Shown piece after piece: positions 34,601-44,067 of a stretch of 64,000 nucleotides of DNA. Below the pieces are notes generated by a model. The model ran no database searches, was not told the DNA's origin, and saw nothing but the letters and a program-made list of their open reading frames with translations. Numbering within the stretch: the first letter of the stretch is position 1; every line of letters starts with the position of its first letter. The translations under genes and the position numbers were made by a program. The DNA lies in the NCBI RefSeq assembly GCF_000473045.1, contig NZ_AXAY01000009.1:248001-312000 (forward strand), in the 5' to 3' direction. This DNA comes from Bradyrhizobium sp. WSM3983 (GTDB lineage Bacteria; Pseudomonadota; Alphaproteobacteria; Rhizobiales; Xanthobacteraceae).

Positions 34601-35623
34601 CTACGAACCGTGTATCGAGAGGATGATCTTGCCGACCACTTGACCCTCGGCAAGGCGCTCGTGCGCCTTGCGGGCATGAGTCAGGGAATAGCATTCCGCG
34701 ATCGGAACCCTGAGTTTCGCGGCCTGCACCGCCGCGTTGAGGCGTTCGAACTCGCGAACGCCGGAGACGCCGTCGTAGCGGATCAATTCCATGCCGCGCC
34801 GCTTTTTCGGGGCTGGCTCGATGCCGTTCGGGTGCGCGAGACGGCCGCCGGGCCGCAGCACGTTCAGGCATTTTTCCAGCGCATCGCCACCGGCAAGCGC
34901 CAGGATGGCGTCAACGCCGTCGGGGGCGAAGCGGCGCGCCTGATCGTCGATGTCGATGCGCTTGCCGTCGATGACGACATGCGCGCCCATCTTCCGCACC
35001 AGTTCCACGCCTTCCTGGCCTGATGCTGTTGCGAACACCCGGGCGCCGCGAAGTCTTGCGAACTGCAATGCAAGCGTTCCGACACCGCCGGAAGCGCCGT
35101 GAATGATGATGGTCTCGCCCTTCTTCAGCTTCAGCGCGTCGTCAACGCCCTGCAGCGCCGTCAACCCCGTTATCGGGATTGCGCCAGCATACCGCAGGTC
35201 AAGTCGTTTTGGGATCGATGCGACCTTGTCGGCGGACACGGCGACGTATTCGGCATAGAACCCGCCCTTTGGGTTCTCCCAATTGTAGGAATAGACCTCG
35301 TCGCCGACTTTCAGCCGCCGCACCCGCGATCCGACGGCGGCGACGATTCCGGAACCGTCATAGCCGAGCACCAGCGGAAAATGCGGCTTGCGGGGCGCAT
35401 AAAGACCTTCCCGGACGTCGGCATCCCACGGGCCGACTCCGGCGGTGTCGACGGCAATCATGACTTCGTCAGCGTCCAGCGGTGGAACCGGTAAAGCATG
35501 ACCAGTGATCACCTCCGGTCCGTCGAAGCGGTCGATGGCCGCCGCGAACATGGTGCGGGGGACATGCATCGTGTGATGTCGGAGAAGCGAGGCATTGCGG
35601 GTACGATCAAGCATGGTGGCCAT
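34601..35623 (-). CDS. NADPH:quinone/alcohol dehydrogenase, MDR superfamily
   Basis: About 340 residues. GroES-like domain with VGPWDADVREGLY, PLVLGYDGSGIVAAVG and the Rossmann motif IIIHGASGGVGTLALQFA. The catalytic-zinc Cys/His set is not evident, so it fits the zinc-free quinone oxidoreductase branch. Starts at 35647, 35623, 35614 and 35569 are all in frame; the box at 35671 makes 35647 unlikely. It probably detoxifies reactive carbonyls or quinones. Confidence 0.82.
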   Translation of the reverse strand: MATMLDRTRNASLLRHHTMHVPRTMFAAAIDRFDGPEVITGHALPVPPLDADEVMIAVDTAGVGPWDADVREGLYAPRKPHFPLVLGYDGSGIVAAVGSRVRRLKVGDEVYSYNWENPKGGFYAEYVAVSADKVASIPKRLDLRYAGAIPITGLTALQGVDDALKLKKGETIIIHGASGGVGTLALQFARLRGARVFATASGQEGVELVRKMGAHVVIDGKRIDIDDQARRFAPDGVDAILALAGGDALEKCLNVLRPGGRLAHPNGIEPAPKKRRGMELIRYDGVSGVREFERLNAAVQAAKLRVPIAECYSLTHARKAHERLAEGQVVGKIILSIHGS

Positions 35624-35670
35624 CTCGCGGGGGCTTTCCGCCTGCATGGACGAAATTGCCGGCCGCGACG

Positions 35671-35684
35671 CTGACGCCGGTCAA
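35671..35684. promoter_or_regulatory. FNR/FixK-type box CTGACGCCGGTCAA
   Basis: Centred 54 bp before the chosen MDR dehydrogenase start (35623). Confidence 0.5.
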
Positions 35685-35780
35685 TTTTGGGCAAACAACC
35701 TCAACTCCGCTGCGAAGCGCCTTTTGGACAACCGCACCCGCGAGAGGGTCTCGTCAAGAAACGGCGCCGGCGTCCGCAAG

Positions 35781-35794
35781 TTGATGGCCGTCAA
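35781..35794. promoter_or_regulatory. FNR/FixK-type box TTGATGGCCGTCAA
   Basis: Centred 73 bp before the AI-2E-type permease start at 35861; the neighbouring box at 35671 serves the opposite direction. Confidence 0.7.
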
Positions 35795-35860
35795 CGTCGG
35801 GGGTGGCCAGCGATGTAGCCTGCGAGCAAGCGGATCGTAGTCAGCACGATAGGATCCCCA

Positions 35861-36979
35861 ATGCAGCGCCACGACTTCGTGCGAAGCGACGACGGAAGTG
35901 GACCTCGCACGCTGGAAGAACCTCGACTGCCGTCCGAATCGCGCACGCGGGCGATGACCCAGGTCGTCATCGCGGTCGCCGTTGTGTTGCTGGCGCTTTG
36001 GGTCGCGCGCGACTTCCTGGTTGCATTGATCTGGGCGGGCGTGATCGCCATCACCACGTGGCCCATCTACGTTAGGTTCACGCAGCTGATTTCTGCCCGA
36101 CCCTCATCTTTGTTAGCATCGGTGCTATTTACGTTCGCGGTCGGCCTCGTTCTTATCATCCCCATTGTATTGACCGCACATCAGGTCGCCCAAGGGGGCG
36201 AGGCCTTTGTGCACGTGCTCAATCGTCTGCGCGAAAGCGGAGTTGTTGTGCCGGCCTGGCTGGTGCAGCTGCCGATTGCCGGCGAATACCTCGATCTCTG
36301 GTGGCGTGCCAACCTCAGCAATCCTGAGGTGCTCACGGAATGGTTTCGCGGCGTAAAGATCGAAAATCTGACGGCCTGGACTGGCACGCTCGGCGGTGCG
36401 CTGCTGCATCGTCTCTTCCTCTTCGCCATTACGTTGATCGCGCTTTGCTTGATGCTGCGCGACGGAACATGGCTGGCGGACCGGTCGGTCGTCACCGCTC
36501 GGCGCTTGCTCGGCGATCCCGGCACTCGCCTGATCGGCAAGATCGCCGAGGCAACCCGCGCCACCGTGAACGGAACGATCGCAGCGGCGATTGTGAAGGG
36601 CGCTGCCGTCGGTATCGCCTGCGTCATGATGGGCGTGCCGCATCCGCTGCTATTTTCGGTGCTGACAACTGCATTGGCAATGGTGCCGCTCGGCGCCTGG
36701 GTCGCGCTTGCGGCGGCCTCTCTGACTTTGCTTGTTCAAGATGGCACCTTGTTGGCGCCTTTCGGACTGTTTGTTTTTGGCGCGGCGGTGCTGCTGATCG
36801 GCGACAATTTTATTCAGCCCGCTCTGATCGGAAGCAGCGCTGAGCTGCCCTTCCTGCTGGTGCTGATCGGAATCCTCGGTGGGATGCAGTCGTTCGGATT
36901 GGTCGGTCTCTTTCTCGGGCCGGTAATCATGGCGGCGCTCCTGACGGTATGGCGCGAATGGATCTGCATCCGGGAGTGA
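35861..36979 (+). CDS. AI-2E/PerM-family membrane protein
   Basis: 372 residues from ATG 35861 (AGGA upstream). Helices near 30-65, 75-100, 180-205 and 240-350 with the family pattern VVLLALWVARDFLVALIWAG at the start. It closes with FGLVGLFLGPVIMAALLTVW. Members range from AI-2 exporters to Na+(Li+)/H+ antiporters; the substrate is open. Confidence 0.82.
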   Translation: MQRHDFVRSDDGSGPRTLEEPRLPSESRTRAMTQVVIAVAVVLLALWVARDFLVALIWAGVIAITTWPIYVRFTQLISARPSSLLASVLFTFAVGLVLIIPIVLTAHQVAQGGEAFVHVLNRLRESGVVVPAWLVQLPIAGEYLDLWWRANLSNPEVLTEWFRGVKIENLTAWTGTLGGALLHRLFLFAITLIALCLMLRDGTWLADRSVVTARRLLGDPGTRLIGKIAEATRATVNGTIAAAIVKGAAVGIACVMMGVPHPLLFSVLTTALAMVPLGAWVALAAASLTLLVQDGTLLAPFGLFVFGAAVLLIGDNFIQPALIGSSAELPFLLVLIGILGGMQSFGLVGLFLGPVIMAALLTVWREWICIRE

Positions 36980-37048
36980 CGGTCGGGCTGATCGTCGTGG
37001 CTTCTTCTAACTCTTAACTCTCATCGTTCATCGGGCGTGAAAAAAGAC

Positions 37049-37075
37049 GGACCGCACGGCTTTCGCCGGCGGTCC
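37049..37075 (-). terminator. Strong stem-loop, terminator-like on the minus strand
   Basis: GGACCGC pairs with GCGGTCC, and the inner CGGC/GCCG pair around a TTTC loop, 11 pairs with one bulge. Read on the minus strand it is followed by GTCTTTTTTC. No minus-strand gene ends here, so a small antisense RNA or a bidirectional role is possible. The rest of 36980-37302 shows no gene. Confidence 0.45.
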
Positions 37076-37302
37076 AAGTCTCGGGAGGAAACGCCCAGGA
37101 GGGGCAAGCGACGCGAGAAGTCGCCAAGTCCAATTCGCAGATCGAACGGCCTCATGCATTGACGAGGCTCAATTTTCTGCCTGGATTTTGTATTTCGCGA
37201 GCGGTGACGCGCCGAGCACGTCCCGCTGCCTCTTCGCCTCGACGCTGTCGGCGACTTTTCCTGACCGTCTCAAAGCATCGGTGGGGCACGCAGTCGGAAA
37301 AC

Positions 37303-37316
37303 GCTGACACCCGTCA
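37303..37316. promoter_or_regulatory. FNR/FixK-type box CTGACACCCGTCAA
   Basis: Centred 66 bp before the membrane-fusion protein start at 37376. Confidence 0.55.
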
Positions 37317-37375
37317 AGGTGCCGAAGATCGATTGACGCAACATTGCGGCTAACCGGGACCGCGAGTATCGCGCC

Positions 37376-38569
37376 ATGCCAGACAGCGGCTTCGAAACAT
37401 TTGCGAAAGTTGGCGAACCCAACACGGCCCGCGCACTCCCGAGGCGTTCTCCTCACCTGGATCGGGACCTCCAGGATTCGACGGGGACGCCTGGTGAAGA
37501 AGGCCCGCCATCGCCGTGGCGGAGCCGCTGGCGCCGGCCGCTGCTGACCCTTGGTCCGGTCGCGCTGGTTGTCGGCGCGCTCGCCCTCTATCTGATGACC
37601 GGCCGCTCCGTGTCGGAGGAGGATGCCTATGTTCAGGCCGTGAGCGCGTCGGTCAGCGCGCAGATCTCGGGTCAGGTCACCGGCATCGCGGCAAAGTCGA
37701 ACGCGCCGGTGAGGAAGGACGACCCGCTCTTCAGTGTCGATTCGGAACCCTATCGGATTGCGCTGGCCAATGCCGAGGCGCAACTCGGCATCGCGCGCGA
37801 CCAGGTGCACACGCTGATGGAGACCTATCGCGCACGCCAGAGGCAGATCGATGAGGCCAGGGCGACGGCCGACTACACGCAGGCCAATTATGAGCGCCAG
37901 CAGCAGCTCTACAACACTGGCTCCGCGCCCCGGGCGACGCTCGATGCCGCAATACGCGACCTTCAGGCGGCGAAGGCCAATCTGGCAAGCCTGGAGCGGG
38001 AGGCCGCGGCAGCGCTCGCCCAGCTTGGCGGCAACCTGGATTTGCCGGTCGACCAGCAATCCACGGTCAAACAGGCACAGGCGGCCGTCGATCTCGCGGC
38101 ACGCAACCTGCGGCTCACCTCTATCGTCGCGCCCTTCGACGGCATTCCCCATAATGTCGAGAGCGTCGCGATCGGGGTTTTTCTGAATGCCGGACAATCC
38201 GCGTTTCCGCTGGTATCGACGCGCGATCTCTACATCGAAGCCAATATCAAGGAGACCGATCTCACCTACGTGAGGGAGGGGAATCCGGCGCGCGTCATCG
38301 TCGATGCTTATCCGGACGCGCCGATCGACGCGCGGGTAACGTCACTGGCGCCGGCGAGCGGATCGATCTTCGCGCTAATACCGCCACAAAATGCCACCGG
38401 TAATTGGGTAAAGGTGGTGCAACGCTTACCGGTTCGCATTTCGTTCGATCAACCCGCGAACCGCCCGCCACTGCGCGCCGGCATGAGTGTCAAGATATCG
38501 ATCGACACCGGCCACCACCGATCGCTCCGCGAACTGTGGCGCGACTTCACCGCGATTTTCGGGGCCTGA
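37376..38569 (+). CDS. HlyD/EmrA-type membrane fusion protein
   Basis: 397 residues: short cytoplasmic leader, one helix (about 58-80), a biotinyl-lipoyl half-motif (QAVSASVSAQISGQVTGI), a long coiled-coil hairpin (about 120-230), the second lipoyl half (IVAPFDGIPHNVESVAIG) and a beta-barrel. It bridges the inner-membrane pump to an outer-membrane channel. The pump gene starts one base after its stop; no TolC-like gene is here. Confidence 0.88.
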   Translation: MPDSGFETFAKVGEPNTARALPRRSPHLDRDLQDSTGTPGEEGPPSPWRSRWRRPLLTLGPVALVVGALALYLMTGRSVSEEDAYVQAVSASVSAQISGQVTGIAAKSNAPVRKDDPLFSVDSEPYRIALANAEAQLGIARDQVHTLMETYRARQRQIDEARATADYTQANYERQQQLYNTGSAPRATLDAAIRDLQAAKANLASLEREAAAALAQLGGNLDLPVDQQSTVKQAQAAVDLAARNLRLTSIVAPFDGIPHNVESVAIGVFLNAGQSAFPLVSTRDLYIEANIKETDLTYVREGNPARVIVDAYPDAPIDARVTSLAPASGSIFALIPPQNATGNWVKVVQRLPVRISFDQPANRPPLRAGMSVKISIDTGHHRSLRELWRDFTAIFGA

Positions 38570-38570
38570 C

Positions 38571-40115
38571 ATGGCGAACGGGGCCATGGAGAGCGGCGTC
38601 ATGAACCGCGGAATGATAACAGCAACCGTGATGCTTGCGACCCTGATGCAGGCGCTCGATATCACGATCGCCAATGTCGCATTGCCCTATATGCAGGGCA
38701 GCCTGTCGGCAACGAGCGACCAGATCAACTGGATCCTGACTTCCTATATCGTGGCGGCGGCGATTGCTACGCCGGCAACCGGCTGGCTCGAGGCCAGGCT
38801 CGGCCGCAAGCCCTTATTCCTGACGGCGGTGATCGGCTTCATTGCGACCTCGATGCTCTGTGGGGCGGCCGTGTCGCTGGGACAGATGGTTGTCTTTCGT
38901 CTGCTGCAGGGTATCTTTGGCGCGCCGCTCGTGCCGCTCTCGCAATCCGTGCTGCTCGACTCCTATCCGCCGGAGCAGCAGGGCCAGGCGACCGCGATAT
39001 TCGGCCTCGGCGTGATGTTGGGCCCGATTCTCGGGCCGACACTCGGCGGCTGGCTGACCGATTCCTATAGCTGGCGCTGGGTGTTTTATGTCAACCTGCC
39101 CTTTGGCGTGGCATGCGCGCTCGGCATTTTGCTGTTTCTCCGACGGCGCGCCGAGCGGCCCCCGGCGCGGCGGCTCGACTGGCTTGGGTTCATGTCACTC
39201 AGCCTGGGCATTGGCGCATTGCAGCTTTTCCTCGACCGAGGCGAGCGCCTCGACTGGTTTTCCTCTCGCGAGATTCAGTTAGAGGCCGCGCTTTGCATGC
39301 TCGGCCTCTATCTCTTCACGGTCCACTCCCTGTCGGCGCACGATCCTTTCATCGATCTTGCGCTGTTCCGCGACCGGAATTTCGTGATCGGTATCATCCT
39401 GATTTTCATCGTCGGTGTCGTCCTGCTCGCGACGCTGTCGATGCTGACACCCTATCTCGAAAAGCTCATGAACTATCCGGTGCTGACGGCTGGCCTCGTG
39501 CTCGCTCCACGCGGTGTCGGGACTATGATCGCGATGCTGGTGGTCGGGCAGTTCGTCCGCCATATCGACGGGCGGATCCAGATCGCGACCGGTTTCGGAC
39601 TGACGGCGCTGTCGCTCTATTTCATGACCGGCTTTACTCCGGATGTGTCGCAGGGCACCCTGGTCCGCACCGGTCTGCTGCAGGGTTTCGGCATCGGATT
39701 TGTCTTCGTGCCGCTCGGCACGGTGGCGTTCGGTACGCTTCCGCCGGCGTTGCGCACGCAGGGAACCGGGCTCTTCAATTTGATGCGGAATATCGGGGCG
39801 AGTATTGGCATTTCGCTGATGAGTTATCTACTGGTGCGCAATTCAGCCACCACCCAGGCCGGGCTGGTCGAGCATATAACCCCCTACCGGCAGGTGATAC
39901 GCGACCACGCCCAGCATTTCGGTCTCGCCACCGTTCAGGGGCGGGCCGCACTTACCCAGCTCGTTTCCGCACAGGCAGAAGCTGTCGCGTTCATCGACAA
40001 CTTCAAGCTGATGATGTTTGTATCCTTGCTGGCGATCCCGCTGGTAATGCTGATACAACGTCCAAGTCGATCTGCTGGCAAAGAGGGCCCGGCAGGAAGG
40101 CTTGCAGAAGCGTGA
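38571..40115 (+). CDS. DHA2-family (EmrB-type) drug:H+ antiporter
   Basis: 514 residues from ATG 38571, 14 helices. DHA2 motifs include LDITIANVALPYM in helix 1, the GWLEARLGRKPLF loop and GPTLGGWLTDSYSWRWVFYVNLP. Together with the preceding fusion protein it forms an EmrAB-like exporter for hydrophobic toxic compounds. Shared promoter with the 37303 box. Confidence 0.9.
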   Translation: MANGAMESGVMNRGMITATVMLATLMQALDITIANVALPYMQGSLSATSDQINWILTSYIVAAAIATPATGWLEARLGRKPLFLTAVIGFIATSMLCGAAVSLGQMVVFRLLQGIFGAPLVPLSQSVLLDSYPPEQQGQATAIFGLGVMLGPILGPTLGGWLTDSYSWRWVFYVNLPFGVACALGILLFLRRRAERPPARRLDWLGFMSLSLGIGALQLFLDRGERLDWFSSREIQLEAALCMLGLYLFTVHSLSAHDPFIDLALFRDRNFVIGIILIFIVGVVLLATLSMLTPYLEKLMNYPVLTAGLVLAPRGVGTMIAMLVVGQFVRHIDGRIQIATGFGLTALSLYFMTGFTPDVSQGTLVRTGLLQGFGIGFVFVPLGTVAFGTLPPALRTQGTGLFNLMRNIGASIGISLMSYLLVRNSATTQAGLVEHITPYRQVIRDHAQHFGLATVQGRAALTQLVSAQAEAVAFIDNFKLMMFVSLLAIPLVMLIQRPSRSAGKEGPAGRLAEA

Positions 40116-40138
40116 GACGCGTCGTGTCGGAGGCCTTG

Positions 40139-40612
40139 ATGTCGATCAGGCAGGAGTTGAGGGCGGCGAGGGACCGATTGGGGCTGCTAACGCTGTATCA
40201 GCGCTTCGAGTACTTCGTCGTCATGTTCCTCACGGCGTTGATCGCCGTCATCGTCGTCGCCGCGCTGTGGACGCTGACCCTGAGGATCTTGTTTGGCCTG
40301 GTTCTCGCTGGAGGATTCGATCCATCCGACTACTCGGCGTTCCAAGCTGCATTCGGCATGATCCTTACAGTGATCATTGCACTCGAATTCAAGAAAACGC
40401 TTCTGGTGGTGGCTGAGCGCCGCGATATTCTTGTCCAGATACGCTCGGTCGTGATGATCGCGTTATTGGCTATCTGCCGGAAGGTCATCATCCTCGATCT
40501 CACAGAAACGGACGCGCTGCACATCCTGTCACTGGCGGCGGCGATCTTCGCGCTCGGCGTTGTCTATTGGCTGATAGGTCGTCGCGATCCGGCGGAGGAA
40601 GAGATGGCCTGA
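40139..40612 (+). CDS. PsiE-like phosphate-starvation-inducible membrane protein
   Basis: 157 residues from ATG 40139 with GGAGG at good spacing. Four helices: FEYFVVMFLTALIAVIVVAA, then FGMILTVIIALEFKKTLL, SVVMIALLAICRKVIILD and LSLAAAIFALGVVYWLIG, the PsiE layout with conserved EFK and RKVI. Function unknown. The frame runs far upstream through the pump gene; only this part is coding. Confidence 0.8.
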   Translation: MSIRQELRAARDRLGLLTLYQRFEYFVVMFLTALIAVIVVAALWTLTLRILFGLVLAGGFDPSDYSAFQAAFGMILTVIIALEFKKTLLVVAERRDILVQIRSVVMIALLAICRKVIILDLTETDALHILSLAAAIFALGVVYWLIGRRDPAEEEMA

Positions 40613-40631
40613 CGATAGGGAGTACGAGGCG

Positions 40632-41030
40632 CTATCGACTGCTGACGAAGACCGGCAGTTTTTGGAGCGCATTACGGCTGGCGCCCGGCAACACAATGTG
40701 GCTGGAGGACTCGTCGAGCTTGAGGCTACGGTATGGAATAGCGACGAGCTGGCCGCCAAGTCCGGTGAAATCGCCGACGGCAAGGACGGCATAGATGTTA
40801 CCGTCCTTGCCGAAGATGAAATCACTGATTCGTCCGATCGTCTCGCTCTTATCGTTGACGACGGGTTTTAGCTTCAGGCTTTCGGCACGGTAGCCGCGCG
40901 CAACCTCGTTCGTCTCAAGCGGCGTGAGACCGACTTCCTGTGCAGCGGCGCGATTCATCCACGGGGCGAGCGCGGCGATCGTCAAGACGACCACCGCTTG
41001 CGATGGCCACGAGAAGCGCGATCTGATCAT
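40632..41030 (-). CDS. PRC-barrel domain protein, exported
   Basis: 132 residues from ATG 41030, with GGAGGTGATG upstream. Signal peptide (about 1-32, cleavage near NRAAA), then PRC-barrel (SETIGRISDFIFGKDGNIYA, VAIPYRSLKL). Paralogue of the 28912-29349 protein, with the same ending pattern LPGAS. Lies 93 bp after the DUF1236-like gene on the same strand. Confidence 0.8.
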   Translation of the reverse strand: MIRSRFSWPSQAVVVLTIAALAPWMNRAAAQEVGLTPLETNEVARGYRAESLKLKPVVNDKSETIGRISDFIFGKDGNIYAVLAVGDFTGLGGQLVAIPYRSLKLDESSSHIVLPGASRNALQKLPVFVSSR

Positions 41031-41123
41031 CACATCACCTCCGTTGCCGCCCGCAGGGACCCGCCATGCCACGCCCGGCGCGTCGCCGGTATCATTCGCC
41101 GAGATCAATCCAGCTGCGGATCG

Positions 41124-41546
41124 TTACCGAGAAGGCCGGTCCGCGGTATTGCTCGTCGATCCGCCTGTATTCGATCCGGTAGTACTCGAACCCGTCGTGG
41201 TGTTATCCATGACGATCTGGGTGACGAGCTTATTGTCAGGATCGATCAGCAGGATCCGGTCCGGCAGTTTGACGAAGAGAAGGTTCTTCGTCTCGGGAAC
41301 CTGATCGGTAACGTTGCCTGGCATCGACTGCGCCGACATGGAATTGGGAAGTTTGTTGCCGACCTGCGGTTGCTCGCCGGATGGCCCAGGCTGCGAGGGC
41401 GAAGACGCGAGCCCCTGGCTGACGGCCTGTTGCTGATTTGCCGTCAAGTCGGGGTGAACGTCGCCGGGGGCACGCTGGGCGGCGGCCAAGCTTATGCTGC
41501 CAAGAAGCGCAACGGCGATCGCGCCTCCGCGAATGAGTTGGTGCAT
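41124..41546 (-). CDS. Exported low-complexity protein, DUF1236-like
   Basis: 140 residues from ATG 41546 (AGGAGA upstream). Signal peptide (about 1-24), a Gln/Pro/Ser-rich linker, then KLPDRILLIDPDNKLVTQIV, the short core seen in DUF1236 proteins, and a Ser/Thr/Gly tail. A relative is at 55045-56277. Probable periplasmic protein of unknown role. Confidence 0.65.
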   Translation of the reverse strand: MHQLIRGGAIAVALLGSISLAAAQRAPGDVHPDLTANQQQAVSQGLASSPSQPGPSGEQPQVGNKLPNSMSAQSMPGNVTDQVPETKNLLFVKLPDRILLIDPDNKLVTQIVMDNTTTGSSTTGSNTGGSTSNTADRPSR

Positions 41547-41659
41547 GATCGTCTCCTGAATAGACTGAGGGATTCGGATCAACCCAGGCGGTCGGAGGTA
41601 CCACAACACTCGAGCCGCATGGTCATCAGGTATCCTACAGGCGGCAAAGCCGGAGCACG

Positions 41660-41673
41660 TTGACTGTCGTCAA
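41660..41673. promoter_or_regulatory. FNR/FixK-type box TTGACTGTCGTCAA
   Basis: Centred 120 bp before ATG 41546, so it would drive the DUF1236-like and PRC-barrel genes; trxC on the other side is 290 bp away. Confidence 0.6.
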
Positions 41674-41958
41674 GATCACGCGAGATTTCGTGGCTCGATA
41701 GATTGATAGGATGAGTTGCTCTCCGGCTTGACTGCCGCGCAGGACGGACAGGCCGCATTACGGAACCCGCGGCCATTCCGGGTGCGTCCAGCGACGACCC
41801 TTTCGATCGAAAAGGCGCGCCTGCGCATGAGCCCGGTGATACAAGCATCGATCGTGATGATCTCAACGCCGATGTCCGCGAGGAATTGATGCTGGTCAAG
41901 GCCACTCGCCAACAGAGGCGTTACCATCTCCGAGCCTCTCGGAAGCATAGGAGCATAC

Positions 41959-42411
41959 ATGGCCGACGCTCTGCATATTGTTTGCCCGCATTGCGATGCC
42001 ATCAACCGCGTGCCGCGCCAGCGGCTCCGCGATGGTGCAAAGTGTGGGTCATGCCATCGCGTCCTCTACGAGGGCCGATCGGTCGCGCTCGATAACGTGG
42101 TGCGCTTCGACAAGCACGCGAAGCACAGTGACGTGCCGCTGCTCGTTGATTTCTGGGCATCCTGGTGTGGTCCGTGCAAGGCGATGGCGCCGATCTTCGA
42201 ACAGGCCGCGCCTCAGCTCGAGCCCGATGTGCGGCTGGTCAGGATGAACAGCGACGCTGCGCCGGAATTGCTGCAGCGCTTTGGCATCCAGGCTATACCG
42301 ACCCTGATGCTTATCCTTCACGGCAGGGAAATCGCCCGTCAGTCTGGAGTCATGCCGCTGCCTCGGCTGCTAGCGTGGACTCGGGAACACGCCGACGGCA
42401 TCAAGGCCTGA
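41959..42411 (+). CDS. trxC: Thioredoxin 2 with zinc ribbon
   Basis: 150 residues. N-terminal zinc site CPHC (9-12) and CGSC (29-32), then a thioredoxin fold with active site WCGPC (69-73) and cis-Pro in IPTLMLI. TrxC reduces oxidised proteins and peroxiredoxins, and the zinc form is tied to oxidative stress. Confidence 0.92.
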   Translation: MADALHIVCPHCDAINRVPRQRLRDGAKCGSCHRVLYEGRSVALDNVVRFDKHAKHSDVPLLVDFWASWCGPCKAMAPIFEQAAPQLEPDVRLVRMNSDAAPELLQRFGIQAIPTLMLILHGREIARQSGVMPLPRLLAWTREHADGIKA

Positions 42412-42434
42412 CCGACGATGGCCGAGCCAGCGGT

Positions 42435-42662
42435 TCATGAACCGAACAATCTGATGAGCCACCCCCTCGCAAAATTGGTGCAACTCGTTCTTCCATCAGG
42501 GAGATGAACGACGAGCTTGGTTTCCAACTCCCGGGCAATGGGCTGCGCGGCCAGTTCGGCGTCTTCCCGGGTTGGATAATGACCGAGTTCGCGGCCCCTG
42601 TCGTCGCGAACGACCCAATCGTCGAAATTATCGTCCGGAACAACGTGAATGGCCGCAATCAT
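42435..42662 (-). CDS. DUF2188-like small protein
   Basis: 75 residues from ATG 42662 (GGAG upstream). The pattern HVVPDDNFDDWVVRDDRGRE then AELAAQPIARELETKLVVHL fits DUF2188, a small alpha-beta fold of unknown function. The frame is open to 42734, but a box lies at 42715. Confidence 0.7.
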   Translation of the reverse strand: MIAAIHVVPDDNFDDWVVRDDRGRELGHYPTREDAELAAQPIARELETKLVVHLPDGRTSCTNFARGWLIRLFGS

Positions 42663-42714
42663 CGGGCGAACTCCACACCAAGCACCATGCTTATCGAACT
42701 CGATCTTCCCCACA

Positions 42715-42728
42715 TTGACGGACGTCAT
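42715..42728. promoter_or_regulatory. FNR/FixK-type box TTGACGGACGTCAT
   Basis: Centred 59 bp before the DUF2188-like start; the divergent hydrolase starts 172 bp away on the other side and could share it. Confidence 0.55.
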
Positions 42729-42899
42729 GGTCACGCGGGGCTTCTGTCGGGTAGAGGTCCTTCAAAAGCGCGCCGCGAACCACAAACCAGGTGTGTTGCT
42801 CGCGATCGACGTCAATTCGTAAGGTGGGCGGCTTCTCGTCCGCAGCGGGCAGACAGAGGCGGAGGTCGCCGTAGCGAGCTCCCAGGAAGGAAAGAAACC

Positions 42900-43571
42900 A
42901 TGCCCGATCCTGCCGCTCAAACGATTGAAGAACAATTGATAGACATCCAGGTCGGCTCGCGATCACTCTACGGTAGGCTGACAGTGCCGCTCGAATCCGC
43001 CGGCCTTGTTCTGTTCGCGCAAGGCAGCGGGAGTGGACTTCATAACCCTCGCAATCGCTACGTGGCGCGTCTGCTCAACGAGTCCAATCTTGCGACTCTT
43101 CTTATCGATTTGCTGACGGTCGAGGAGCAAGAGATAGATCTACGCACGAAGCTCTTGCGGCTCAATATTGCGCTGCTCGCCGAACGGCTGATTGGAGCCG
43201 CCGACTGGTTCGCGCAATACCCGCATACGCAGGGCCTAAGGCCCGGCTATTTCGGAACTGACACAGGTACAGCGGCAGCGTTGGAAGCGGCGGCGGTGCG
43301 TTCCGATCAAGTTGCTGCGATCGTATCGCGAGGAGGCCGTCCCGATCTCGCAGGTTCTGCCTTGGTGCGCGTCAGAGCACCGACGCTGCTCATTGTAGGC
43401 GGAAACGACGTCGAAGCAGTTGAGCTGAACCGGGAAGCGTTCAAGCAGCTGAAATGCGAAAAGCAGTTCGCCCTCGTGCCAGGCACAACACGCCTGTTCG
43501 AAGAGCCTGGTGCGCTGGACGAAGTGGCTGTACTGGCGCGTCGATGGTATCACAATCACTTCGGTGGGTGA
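42900..43571 (+). CDS. Hydrolase paralogue lacking the catalytic Ser and His
   Basis: 223 residues from ATG 42900 (AGGAAGGA upstream). It aligns without gaps to the hydrolase at 5114-5791, but the nucleophile elbow reads GTDTG (Asp121 for Ser), the catalytic His198 is Arg (TTRLFEEPG), and oxyanion His41 is Gln (FAQGSGSG). The acid Asp170 remains. The frame is intact, so this looks like a maintained pseudoenzyme rather than a pseudogene. From 43572 to 44067 I see no gene. Confidence 0.8.
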   Translation: MPDPAAQTIEEQLIDIQVGSRSLYGRLTVPLESAGLVLFAQGSGSGLHNPRNRYVARLLNESNLATLLIDLLTVEEQEIDLRTKLLRLNIALLAERLIGAADWFAQYPHTQGLRPGYFGTDTGTAAALEAAAVRSDQVAAIVSRGGRPDLAGSALVRVRAPTLLIVGGNDVEAVELNREAFKQLKCEKQFALVPGTTRLFEEPGALDEVAVLARRWYHNHFGG

Positions 43572-44067
43572 ACGCGATCCGCGAAGGCGCGGTAAGGGAT
43601 CAGTTGAGCTACCGTTTCTGGATGTCCGGCCGCTGACACGCTCAATTTGCTTTGGGGAGGAGCTGAAGTAGGAGCCGCGGCGCGAATCCTGGACGCGAAA
43701 TTTCTAGAGAGGGATGTCTCGCAGGCTGTCGATGTCAAGGATGTCAAGAAGATCGTCGGGTTGCCCGACTACTCACCAGCGAGTTCAGCCAAGTCGCACA
43801 AGCGAGGATTGCGAGCAGCAGAGCAAAGTCTCCGCGCGCGCACGACCCGGCGTCGTCGCGGGCTGTTTTTTCGCGAAGCGTCCTGAACCAAGAAAGTCCG
43901 TCAACGCTCTGTCCGGCCCGGCGAAGGAAAAGCTATGGAAGAGGAGTTGAACATGCCGGGATTATCCGAAGCTTCAAGGACCGCATGCGGAACAATTTGG
44001 TAGTCTAAATAGCTGTTTTCCCAATAGCACCTTCTTGCATTTCTTTAGCGCTGCTTGGTTGATGCGA

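Noticed and set aside
39113..40140. Upstream half of a 499-codon plus-strand frame
   Set aside because: Overlaps the EmrB-type pump out of phase; only its last 157 codons (PsiE-like) have homology and a ribosome site.
41676..42005. Minus-strand frame of 109 codons between the 41546 gene and trxC
   Set aside because: Has a CPSC-like end but no recognisable family, overlaps the trxC start, and begins next to a box; insufficient support.
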